From: Caryophanales bacterium UBA3210
Lineage (GTDB): Bacteria; Bacillota_I; Bacilli_A; RFN20; CAG-449
Direction of reading: 5' to 3'
Assembly (NCBI GenBank): GCA_002363635.1
Contig: DEWM01000005.1
Span: forward strand, 1 to 23,392
DNA length: 23,392 bases
Shown here piece by piece: positions 15,866 through 23,392 of the stretch. Position numbers and translations under genes: made by a program. Under the pieces are notes generated by a model. The model saw only the letters and a list, made by a program, of their open reading frames with translations, made no database searches and was not told where the DNA came from. Position 1 is the stretch's first letter. Every line of letters begins with the position of its first letter.

Positions 15866-15888
15866 GTCTAAAATTAATCGGTTATAAT
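15860..15888 (+). promoter_or_regulatory. Promoter of the giant surface-protein gene
   Basis: TTGAAT (15860-15865), a 17-base spacer, then TATAAT (15883-15888). Predicted start is near 15895, giving a leader of about 20 bases. Confidence 0.75.
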
Positions 15889-15907
15889 TGCCCCTAGAAA
15901 GGGGCAA
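15888..15907 (+). promoter_or_regulatory. Hairpin overlapping the ribosome binding site of the giant gene
   Basis: TTGCCCC (15888-15894), loop TAGAAA, GGGGCAA (15901-15907) form a perfect 7-bp stem. The only ribosome binding site, AAAGGGG (15898-15904), lies in the loop and right arm, nine bases before ATG 15914. The predicted RNA start falls at about the end of the left arm, so whether the hairpin forms depends on the true start. Confidence 0.55.
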
Positions 15908-15913
15908 ATTCCT

Positions 15914-18900
15914 ATGGAACAAAATACAAAGAAAGAAAAGGCACCTAAACTAGAAAAATCTAGTAAAATTCCAGCGATATTTGGTATTACAGCATTATTA
16001 TGCTTTGCAGGTGGAGGGGTCGCAATTGCGGCATCCTTAAATTACGCAAAGCAGAATAGTGTTAGAAATAAAGCAGATCTTCCAGATATGGATGATTATA
16101 CAGAATCAATTCTAAGAAAGATTTATGATCTATATTCTAAGAATAATTCTGATCCTTTAGAATTCGAAGATTGGATTTTACAGTTCACAGGTGGTAATAA
16201 AGATAACATCGAGGCTATTATTCCTTCAATTGGAGAAAATGGTAACTGGTATGTTGGTTCTGTTGATACTGGAATTAAAGCAGAAGGTATTGATGGAGTA
16301 GGTATTGCATCAATTAAGAAGATATCATCAGAAGATAATGTAGATGTATACGAAATTAAACTTACAGATGGTACTGTAACTGAATATTCTGTTACTAATG
16401 GTCTTGATGGACAAGATGGTAAAGGCTTAAAGAATGTAGAAACAACTACTTCTGAAGATGGTTCTACTGTCATTATTACTATGACATATACTGATGACAC
16501 TCAAACTGTCGTTACTTTAAGAAATGGTACAGACGGAAAAGATGGAGTTTCAGTTCTTGATATTTCAAAAACTGGTACAGATCCTGACAATGAAAATGTC
16601 GATATCTATACAATTACATATTCTGACAACACTAAATCAACATTTAAGGTTACTAATGGCTTAAATGGTGTTGATGGAGCACAAGGTATCCAGGGTGAAA
16701 AAGGTGAAGATGGTCATACACCAGTAATTACTATTAATACTGATGGATGCTGGGAAGTTGATGGAATTAGTACATCAATCAATGCTTTAGGAAAAGACGG
16801 AATAGGTATTGCTTCAATTTCTTCAGAAGCAACTTCTACAGGTACAAATCTTGTCTTTAATTTAACTGATGGCACAGAATATTCATTTGATATTGCAAAT
16901 GGTACAAATGGTATTAATGGCCTTAATGGACAAACTCCAGAAATTACTAAAGATGGTTATTGGAAGATTGGAGATACTGTCACTTCTTTTAAGGCTGCAG
17001 GTAATGACGGAGTAGGTATTTCTAAAGTTACTGAAACGCTTGATGGTACTACACATAATGTAGAAATTTCTTTTACTAACGACACATCATTTAGTTTCAT
17101 AGTTAATGATGGAAAAGATGGAAAAGATGGACAAGACGGAGTAGGCATTGCTTCTATTTCTGGTCCTACTAGTGAAGGTAATGTTGATACATATACAATT
17201 CATTACACAGATGGTAAATCATCTACTTTTACTGTGACTAATGGAACTAATGGGGCACAAGGTGAACAAGGTATTCAAGGTGTAGCAGGTCAAGATGGTC
17301 ATACACCAGTAATTACAATTAACAGTGATGGATGTTGGGAAATTGATGGAATTAGTACATCAATTAATGCATTAGGAAAAGATGGAGTAGGTATTGCTTC
17401 AATTTCTTCAGATGCTTCTAAAGAAAATACTAAACTTGTCTTTACTTTAACTGATGGTACTACATATTCTTTTGACATTCCTAATGGACAAGATGGTAAA
17501 GATGGTGTCAATGGTTTAGATGGCTTAACTCCAGAAATTACTGAAGATGGTTATTGGAAGATTGGAGATACATTAACTAATATTAAGGCTGCAGGTACTG
17601 ATGGTATTGGTATTAAGAGCGTTAAAGAAACAGTTAATGGTAAAGCTCATAATGTAGAAATTACCTTTACTAACGACACATCATTTACTTTTACTGTTAA
17701 TGATGGAGAAGATGGCCAAGATGGTAATGGTATTGCTTCTATTTCTGGTCCTACAACAAACGGTAATATAGATACATATACAATTCATTACACAAATGGA
17801 GATACATCTACTTTTAACGTTACTAATGGTGTAAATGGAGAAACTCCTACAATTGAAATTTCTATAGACGGATATTGGATTATTAATGGAAACAAAACAT
17901 CTATTGTTGCTGTTGGTAAAAATGGCGATAAGGGTGAAAAAGGTGATGATGGCTTAACTCCTACAATTGGCATGAATGGCAATTGGTGGATTGGTGACAC
18001 TGATACAGGAGTTAAAGCTGCAGGTGCAGATGGTCTAACTCCTTATATTGGTACTAACGGCAATTGGGTTATCGGTACTACGGATACTGGAGTCAGTGCA
18101 GAAGGCGTTGACGGAGAAAATGGTAGATCCGCATATGAACTTGCAGTTAATAATGGCTTTGCAGGTACAGAAGAAGAATGGCTTGAATCATTAAAAGGTC
18201 AAAATTTAACAATTTTATCTATTGAAGATCCAGTTAAAAATGGTCTTTATACAACATATAAATTAAATTATTCAGATGGCTCAACTTTAGAAATCTTAGT
18301 TAAAGATGGTGAAGATGGTTTAACTCCATATATTGGAGAAAATGGCAACTGGTGGATTGGTACTACAGATACTGGTACTAAGGCTGCAGGTATCGATGGA
18401 CTTAATGGTTTGTCCGCATATGAACTTGCTGTTAAGAACGGTTTTGAAGGCACAGTTGATGAATGGTTAGATTCATTAAAAGGTGCTGATGGCAAAGATG
18501 GAGAGGACGGTCAAGACGGTTTAACACCATATATTGGTGATAATGGTAACTGGTGGATTGGTGAAACTGACACTGGTATTAATGCAAAAGGTGAAAAAGG
18601 TAATGATGGAGTATCTATTTCAAGTATTTTCAAAACAAATACAACTGATAATGTAGATACATATACAATTCTTTATTCAGATGGAAATACATCTTCATTT
18701 ACTATTACTAATGGTACTCAAGGTGAACAAGGTATTCAGGGTGTTCCAGGTAAAGATGGCCATACACCTGTTATTACAATTAATAATGAAGGATATTGGG
18801 AAGTTGATGGAGTAAGTACTAATGTCTCTGCGATTGGTACAAAAGGAACAAGTATTACTTCAATTACATCAGTTGAAACAAGTTCTAATACTGAACTTAC

Positions 18901-21900
18901 ATTTACTCTATATGATGAAGCAACTGGCACTACAACTACATCTACATTTAATATCCCTAATGGTAAAGACGGAAAAGATGGTATTGATGGACTTGATGGA
19001 AAAACTCCTGAAATCAAAGATGGTTATTGGTGGATTGGTGATACTAATACAGGCGTAAAAGCTGAAGGTACAGATGGAGTAAGCATTACTCAAGCTACTG
19101 AAGTAGTTAATGGTAAGACACACGTTATTACTCTTGAGTTCAGTAATTCTACTTCCTTTACATTTACTGTTAATGATGGTAGTGATGGTAAAGATGGTAA
19201 TGGTATTGCATCTATTTCAGGTCCTACAACAAACGGTAATATAGATACATATACAATTCATTACACAGATGGTACTACATCTACTTTTGATGTTAAAAAT
19301 GGTACATCTCCAACTATTTCTACTGATGGATATTGGATTATTGATGGCGTTAAAACATCTATTAGCGCAGTTGGTAAAAATGGTGAAAAAGGTGAAGATG
19401 GTAGGGATTTAACTATCACTGCTATCGATGACCCAGTAACAGAAGATTCATATACAACATATAAATTACATTATTCAGATAATTCTACTCTTGAAATCGT
19501 AGTAAAGAATGGTGAAGATGGTTTAACTCCATATATCGGTACTAACGGCAACTGGTGGATTGGTGAGACTGATACTTTAGTTAAGGCTAAAGGAGAAGAT
19601 GGCTTAACTCCTACAATTGGAGAAAATGGTAACTGGTGGCTAGGCAAAGTTGATACAGGCGTTAAAGCACAAGGTGAAAAAGGTAATGATGGTCTAACTC
19701 CTTATATTGGTACTAACGGCAATTGGTGGATTGGTGAGACTGATACTCTAGTATCCGCTAAAGGAGAAGACGGTAAAGATGGTATAGATGGTCTAACTCC
19801 ATATATTGGCGAAAACGGAAACTGGTGGATTGGTGATAAAGACACTTATACAAAAGCTGAAGGTAAAGACGCTGATATTCCTTATATTAAAGACGGAACA
19901 TGGTGGGTTGGAGAAATAAACACTGGAGTAGAAGTAACTGGTGTAGGTATTTCGACAATTACTAAAGATGAAGATAGTAGTGATGCTGCTCAAACAACAT
20001 ATAAGATCGTATTAACTAATGGCTCAGAATTTACTTTCTCAGTTAGAAATGGATCTGATGGAGCAGATGGTAAATCAGCATATGAAATTGCTGTTTTAAA
20101 TGGTTATCAAAAGAGCGAACAAGAATGGCTTGATTCATTAAAAGGTCTTGATGGTTTAACTCCTTATATTGGTGATGACGGAAATTGGTGGATTGGCTCT
20201 ACTGATACCGGCGTTAAAGCTGAAGGAATCAATGGTCAAGATGGTAAAACACCATATGTAGGTGATAATAACAATTGGTGGATTGATGGAGAAGATACTG
20301 GTTATAGTGCTGTTGGTACTGATGGAAATGGTATTGCATCTATTGATAAGACATCATCTAATGGTATTGTTGATACATATACAATTACTTATACAAATGG
20401 AACAACATCAACTTACACAGTAACTAATGGTAAGAATGGTGTTGGTATTGCTGATATTGTTAATGAAGTTTCTAGTGATGGCTTAACTAATACAGTTACT
20501 ATCTCTTTATCTGATGGTTCATCTAAAGAATTACAAATCCTAAATGGTATTAGCGTTAAATCAATTGAAAAGACTAAATCTGTTGGTTTAGTTGATACAT
20601 ATACAATTACATATTCTGATAATTCAACTTCCGAATTTAATGTTACTAATGGTAAAGACGGACATTCTCCAGTAGTTACTATTATTGATGGAGAATGGGC
20701 AGTTGATGGAGTTAAGACTGGTACTAAGGCTCAAGGTAATAATGGTACTAACTTAACTATTAAGAGTATTGGTCTTAAAGCGCAAAATGGTTTAATTGAT
20801 ACTTATTCAATTACCTATTCCGATGATACTGTATTTGAATTTACAGTTACTAATGCTAGAAGTATTGTAAGTATTACTGGTCCTACTACTGAAGGAACAA
20901 AAGATACATACACAATCAATTACAATGATGGAACTACAGATTCATTTACTGTAACTAATGGTACAGATGGTGCTCAAGGTATCCAAGGTGAAAAAGGTGA
21001 AGACGGACATACTCCAGTCATCACAATTAACGCTGATGGATATTGGGTCATTGATGATGTAGTTACTTCAAATTATGCTCTTGGTACTACTGGTAAAGAT
21101 GGTGTAGGCATTGAAAAGATTAGTACAGTTTCAACAGGTGATACTACAACATTAACATTCACATTTACAAATGGAGAAAAGACTTCATTTGAACTCCCAC
21201 ATGGTTATAACGGTAAAGACGGAAAAGATGGACGTTCTGTTAATAATGTCGCTAAAACATCTACAGACGGACTTGTTGATACATATACAATCACTTATTC
21301 AGATGGTACTACTTCTACTTTTGAAGTTACTAATGGTGCACAGGGTGCACAAGGTATCCAGGGTGAAAAAGGTGAAGATGGACATACTCCAGTCATCACA
21401 ATTAACGCTGATGGATATTGGGTCATTGATGGTAGCGTAACTACTATGTCAGCTATAGGCCAAAAAGGTGAAAAAGGTGATGCAGGTGTAGGTATCAGCG
21501 GTGTTACTTATTCCTTAAGTGAAGACGGAACAATGACTATTATTACTCTTAAATTAACTGATGGTACTACATCAGAATTTAGGGTAAGAAATGGTATTGA
21601 TGGTAAAGATGGTGAAGCTGGTAAATCTGCTTACCAAATTGCTGTAGAAAAAGGTTTCGTTGGCACTGAAGAAGAATGGCTTGAATCATTAAAAGGTAGA
21701 GATGGTTTAACTCCATACATCAAAGATGGTTATTGGTGGATTGGCGAAGAAAATACTGGCGTTAAAGCTGCCGGTGAAGATGGTGTCTCTATTGTTGATG
21801 TTTCACATACTAAGAATGGATCTATTACAACATTAACTATCACTTTATCTAATGGTAAAGTTTCTACATTTGAAATTAATGATGGTAGTGATGGTAAAGA

Positions 21901-23392
21901 TGGACAAAGTGCAATTACTTATGTCCCTGCTATATTCTATGATTATGATGGAACTAAACTTTATGAATTCTATTATGAAAAAGGTAAGCCAGTCACTTAT
22001 GGTGGTAAAGAACTTGTTTCTTATAAGACATCAGATGATTATGGTACTTATTCAATGTTCTTTACTGGTTGGGATAAAGATTTAGAAGCTGGTATTAATG
22101 AACCTACAATCTTTAGAGCACAGTATGCTGCAAAATACACAGTTACATTTAAAGATACTGATGGTACAGTTTTATATGTTACTGAAACATTAGAACGTGG
22201 CACTCCAGTAACTTATGCCGGAACTAAAGAATTAGTATTAAAAGAAACTACTAATAGTGAAGGTAAATATTTTGCAGGATGGGATAAAGAACTAACTAAT
22301 ATTACTTGCGATACAGTAGTTGTTGCCCAATATAAGAATCTTTATACAGTTACATTCAATTATAAAGAAGGTGTAATGGATACAAATAATGAATTCGCTA
22401 ATATTGATAAGAGTAAAGAAGTTCAGGTCTTAGATGGTGAAACTGCTGATTTCGGTCAAGATGACCCAACTTATTATGTCGAAGACGACAATGATACTTA
22501 TGGTCCTTATATTAAGACGTTCCAAGGTTGGGATAAGTCTTTAACTGATATTTTAAGTGATACAACTATTACCGCTTTATATTCTTCGAAATATTCAGTT
22601 ACATTCCTTGATGAAGATGGTACAGTTTTATATGACACATTAGTAGAACGTGGTACAACTATTGTTCCTGCTGATTTACTTCCAAATCCAACAAAGGCAC
22701 CTACTAAAGATGCTAATGGTAATGATATAAATTGGACTTTTAATAAATGGGAAGTTAAATCTACATTTAATAATTATTATGAAAACGATATCTATGACGC
22801 TGGTGCAATTAATAAGATTAAAAAATACGCAAGACCTACTTTAGAAAATATTACTAATAACTTATTAGTCTATGCTACATATTCATCTTCTGTAACTACA
22901 TATAACGTTACATTTAAAGATAATTATGGTGTAGTGATTGCAGTTAAATCAGTTGTAGGAGGTCAAGTAGTTGATACAAGTGATATTACAGTTAATCAAA
23001 CATTAAAGAGATTATCTGATGGACTTATCTATACTTATAATTTTGATTATTGGCAATATGATACAAGTAAAGATAAATTCGAAAATGAAACTCAAATTAC
23101 TTCAGATTTAGAATTAAAAGCACATTATAAGTTAGATGAATCAATCTCTTCTTTCAAAGGATATAGAGTTAGATTCTATGATAATTCTGCAACTACATTA
23201 CTCTTACATACATTCGTTAAAGAAGGTGAAAAAGTAGTATATCCAAAAGAAACACCTTTCTATTATGATAAGTATACAGTAACAATGTTTGTTGGCTGGG
23301 ATAAAGAACTTACAACTATTACTAAAGATACTGATTATCGCATGGTTACTAAGACTGTTAAGAGAGAATTTGTTTGTGAATATCCTCAAACA
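15914..23392 (+). CDS. Giant repeat-built surface protein, 3' end beyond window
   Basis: The frame is open for 2493 codons with no stop and leaves the window at base 23392; I read it through line by line. Residues 1-19 are basic; 20-42 are hydrophobic (IFGITALLCFAGGGVAIAAS) and act as a membrane anchor or a signal peptide. A short helical region (44-75) leads to EFEDWILQFTGG, which resembles the EEWLESLKG modules found later. Residues about 97-2000 form a stalk of collagen-like Gly-X-Y runs (GIQGEKGEDG, GKDGKDGQDG) alternating with short beta modules. From about 2000 on come InlB/Listeria-Bacteroides-type beta repeats (YTVTFKDTDGTVLY ... GWDKELT). The likely role is an adhesin or surface stalk reaching from the membrane to host, matrix or neighbours. 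The C-terminus is unseen, so a cell-wall sorting signal cannot be judged. Cys is almost absent. Confidence 0.9.
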   Translation, partial: MEQNTKKEKAPKLEKSSKIPAIFGITALLCFAGGGVAIAASLNYAKQNSVRNKADLPDMDDYTESILRKIYDLYSKNNSDPLEFEDWILQFTGGNKDNIEAIIPSIGENGNWYVGSVDTGIKAEGIDGVGIASIKKISSEDNVDVYEIKLTDGTVTEYSVTNGLDGQDGKGLKNVETTTSEDGSTVIITMTYTDDTQTVVTLRNGTDGKDGVSVLDISKTGTDPDNENVDIYTITYSDNTKSTFKVTNGLNGVDGAQGIQGEKGEDGHTPVITINTDGCWEVDGISTSINALGKDGIGIASISSEATSTGTNLVFNLTDGTEYSFDIANGTNGINGLNGQTPEITKDGYWKIGDTVTSFKAAGNDGVGISKVTETLDGTTHNVEISFTNDTSFSFIVNDGKDGKDGQDGVGIASISGPTSEGNVDTYTIHYTDGKSSTFTVTNGTNGAQGEQGIQGVAGQDGHTPVITINSDGCWEIDGISTSINALGKDGVGIASISSDASKENTKLVFTLTDGTTYSFDIPNGQDGKDGVNGLDGLTPEITEDGYWKIGDTLTNIKAAGTDGIGIKSVKETVNGKAHNVEITFTNDTSFTFTVNDGEDGQDGNGIASISGPTTNGNIDTYTIHYTNGDTSTFNVTNGVNGETPTIEISIDGYWIINGNKTSIVAVGKNGDKGEKGDDGLTPTIGMNGNWWIGDTDTGVKAAGADGLTPYIGTNGNWVIGTTDTGVSAEGVDGENGRSAYELAVNNGFAGTEEEWLESLKGQNLTILSIEDPVKNGLYTTYKLNYSDGSTLEILVKDGEDGLTPYIGENGNWWIGTTDTGTKAAGIDGLNGLSAYELAVKNGFEGTVDEWLDSLKGADGKDGEDGQDGLTPYIGDNGNWWIGETDTGINAKGEKGNDGVSISSIFKTNTTDNVDTYTILYSDGNTSSFTITNGTQGEQGIQGVPGKDGHTPVITINNEGYWEVDGVSTNVSAIGTKGTSITSITSVETSSNTELTFTLYDEATGTTTTSTFNIPNGKDGKDGIDGLDGKTPEIKDGYWWIGDTNTGVKAEGTDGVSITQATEVVNGKTHVITLEFSNSTSFTFTVNDGSDGKDGNGIASISGPTTNGNIDTYTIHYTDGTTSTFDVKNGTSPTISTDGYWIIDGVKTSISAVGKNGEKGEDGRDLTITAIDDPVTEDSYTTYKLHYSDNSTLEIVVKNGEDGLTPYIGTNGNWWIGETDTLVKAKGEDGLTPTIGENGNWWLGKVDTGVKAQGEKGNDGLTPYIGTNGNWWIGETDTLVSAKGEDGKDGIDGLTPYIGENGNWWIGDKDTYTKAEGKDADIPYIKDGTWWVGEINTGVEVTGVGISTITKDEDSSDAAQTTYKIVLTNGSEFTFSVRNGSDGADGKSAYEIAVLNGYQKSEQEWLDSLKGLDGLTPYIGDDGNWWIGSTDTGVKAEGINGQDGKTPYVGDNNNWWIDGEDTGYSAVGTDGNGIASIDKTSSNGIVDTYTITYTNGTTSTYTVTNGKNGVGIADIVNEVSSDGLTNTVTISLSDGSSKELQILNGISVKSIEKTKSVGLVDTYTITYSDNSTSEFNVTNGKDGHSPVVTIIDGEWAVDGVKTGTKAQGNNGTNLTIKSIGLKAQNGLIDTYSITYSDDTVFEFTVTNARSIVSITGPTTEGTKDTYTINYNDGTTDSFTVTNGTDGAQGIQGEKGEDGHTPVITINADGYWVIDDVVTSNYALGTTGKDGVGIEKISTVSTGDTTTLTFTFTNGEKTSFELPHGYNGKDGKDGRSVNNVAKTSTDGLVDTYTITYSDGTTSTFEVTNGAQGAQGIQGEKGEDGHTPVITINADGYWVIDGSVTTMSAIGQKGEKGDAGVGISGVTYSLSEDGTMTIITLKLTDGTTSEFRVRNGIDGKDGEAGKSAYQIAVEKGFVGTEEEWLESLKGRDGLTPYIKDGYWWIGEENTGVKAAGEDGVSIVDVSHTKNGSITTLTITLSNGKVSTFEINDGSDGKDGQSAITYVPAIFYDYDGTKLYEFYYEKGKPVTYGGKELVSYKTSDDYGTYSMFFTGWDKDLEAGINEPTIFRAQYAAKYTVTFKDTDGTVLYVTETLERGTPVTYAGTKELVLKETTNSEGKYFAGWDKELTNITCDTVVVAQYKNLYTVTFNYKEGVMDTNNEFANIDKSKEVQVLDGETADFGQDDPTYYVEDDNDTYGPYIKTFQGWDKSLTDILSDTTITALYSSKYSVTFLDEDGTVLYDTLVERGTTIVPADLLPNPTKAPTKDANGNDINWTFNKWEVKSTFNNYYENDIYDAGAINKIKKYARPTLENITNNLLVYATYSSSVTTYNVTFKDNYGVVIAVKSVVGGQVVDTSDITVNQTLKRLSDGLIYTYNFDYWQYDTSKDKFENETQITSDLELKAHYKLDESISSFKGYRVRFYDNSATTLLLHTFVKEGEKVVYPKETPFYYDKYTVTMFVGWDKELTTITKDTDYRMVTKTVKREFVCEYPQT
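17747..17794 (+). repeat. 48-base exact direct repeat, partner at 19220-19267
   Basis: Identical 48 bases encode GPTTNGNIDTYTIHYT in two B-type modules 1473 bases (491 codons) apart, in frame. Confidence 0.85.
18029..18067 (+). repeat. 39-base exact direct repeat, partner at 19688-19726
   Basis: Identical 39 bases encode DGLTPYIGTNGNW in two A-type modules 1659 bases (553 codons) apart, in frame. Confidence 0.85.
21005..21056 (+). repeat. 52-base exact direct repeat, partner at 21380-21431
   Basis: The 52 bases are identical to 21380-21431, 375 bases (125 codons) away, in frame. Both encode GHTPVITINADGYWVID. Perfect DNA identity between otherwise diverged modules suggests recent duplication or gene conversion. 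Confidence 0.85.
21914..23392 (+). repeat. InlB/Listeria-Bacteroides-type beta repeats
   Basis: Six tandem units of about 70-100 residues: near 21914-22129, 22130-22338, 22339-22593, 22594-22899, 22900-23148 and 23157 to the edge. Each opens with a [YF].V.F.D.DGTVLY strand, has an ERGTPV- or KEGEKVVYP-like turn, and most close with F.GWDK.LT.IT.DT and a strand ending in A.Y. This is the Flg_new/InlB B-repeat pattern seen in bacterial surface adhesins. The last unit is cut by the window edge. Confidence 0.85.

Larger units (their letters stand above)
16202..21912 (+). repeat. Stalk region: three interleaved protein module types plus Gly-X-Y linkers
   Basis: Three units recur. (A) A Trp unit, TPYIG.NGNWWIG.TDTGVKA.G, about 25 residues: near 16218, 17954, 18035, 18320, 18524, 19007, 19526, 19607, 19691, 19793, 19880, 20156, 20246 and 21710, with looser HTPVITIN.DGYW.VDG forms near 16711, 17305, 18766, 21007 and 21385. 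(B) A Thr-rich beta unit, GIASISGPT..GN.DTYTI followed by YTDGTTSTFTVTNG, about 37 residues and roughly 25 copies. (C) A helical unit, SAYELAVNNG followed by GTEEEWLESLKG, at about 18128, 18410, 20078 and 21629. Gly-X-Y runs of three to seven triplets join them. The copies differ mostly by substitution, with the reading frame kept throughout. Confidence 0.88.

Noticed and set aside
16123..20000. A series of minus-strand open frames (for example 16123-16500, 17299-17511, 18736-19017, 19793-19993) rich in Ser, Pro and Thr
   Set aside because: They are the complement of Gly-X-Y and DGT-rich codons of the giant + strand gene. They have no ribosome binding sites and share the repeat structure of that gene.
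16202..21912. Regularly spaced repeats resembling a CRISPR array
   Set aside because: Repeats are in frame, diverged and of several lengths, with no constant repeat/unique spacer pattern and no cas genes. They encode protein modules.

Overview
The window is AT-rich DNA from a low-GC Gram-positive-type bacterium. Strong AGGAGG-type ribosome binding sites, lipobox lipoproteins, short intergenic gaps and U-tailed hairpin terminators support this. TGA is used as a stop (malF; the ATPase remnant), so the Mycoplasma-type code 4 does not apply. Gene content fits a carbohydrate-fermenting, probably host-associated Bacilli lineage near Erysipelotrichales/RF39/Acholeplasma-like groups. That placement is inference from style and content, not from a marker gene.

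Region 1 (1-11034, + strand) is a starch/maltodextrin locus. In order it holds the 3' end of a secreted GH13 alpha-amylase, a type I pullulanase lipoprotein (CBM41-CBM48-GH13), a small membrane protein, a MalK/MsmK-type ABC ATPase with an unusually long C-terminus, an RDD membrane protein, a maltodextrin-binding lipoprotein (MalE), and the permeases MalF and MalG. A U-tailed hairpin ends it. The two enzymes would cut starch and alpha-1,6-branched dextrins outside the cell, MalE would capture the products, and MalFG with the ATPase would import them. The ATPase appears to carry three tandem copies of the MalK regulatory (TOBE/OB) domain where one is usual.

Region 2 (about 11040-12310) is a recombination scar. 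The left half of an IS200-type element (end hairpin, promoter, hairpin over the tnpA ribosome binding site, N-terminal part of tnpA) runs directly into the 3' two-thirds of an AAA_15/RloA-like ATPase gene. The transposase lost its catalytic residues and the ATPase lost its Walker A end.

Region 3 (12307-15751) holds a minus-strand Rossmann/methyltransferase-like protein resembling the spermidine synthase fold, a small three-helix membrane protein, and a 553-residue acidic, helical protein ending in a strongly degenerate EAL-like domain.

Region 4 (15752-23392) is one giant gene that runs off the right edge: 2493 codons without a stop. It encodes a membrane-anchored or secreted surface protein with one N-terminal hydrophobic segment, a roughly 1900-residue stalk of alternating collagen-like Gly-X-Y runs and short Trp- and Thr-rich beta modules, then at least six InlB/Listeria-Bacteroides-type beta repeats. 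Its promoter is well formed, is preceded by a cluster of TTG(T)AAC repeats, and its ribosome binding site lies in the arm of a hairpin.
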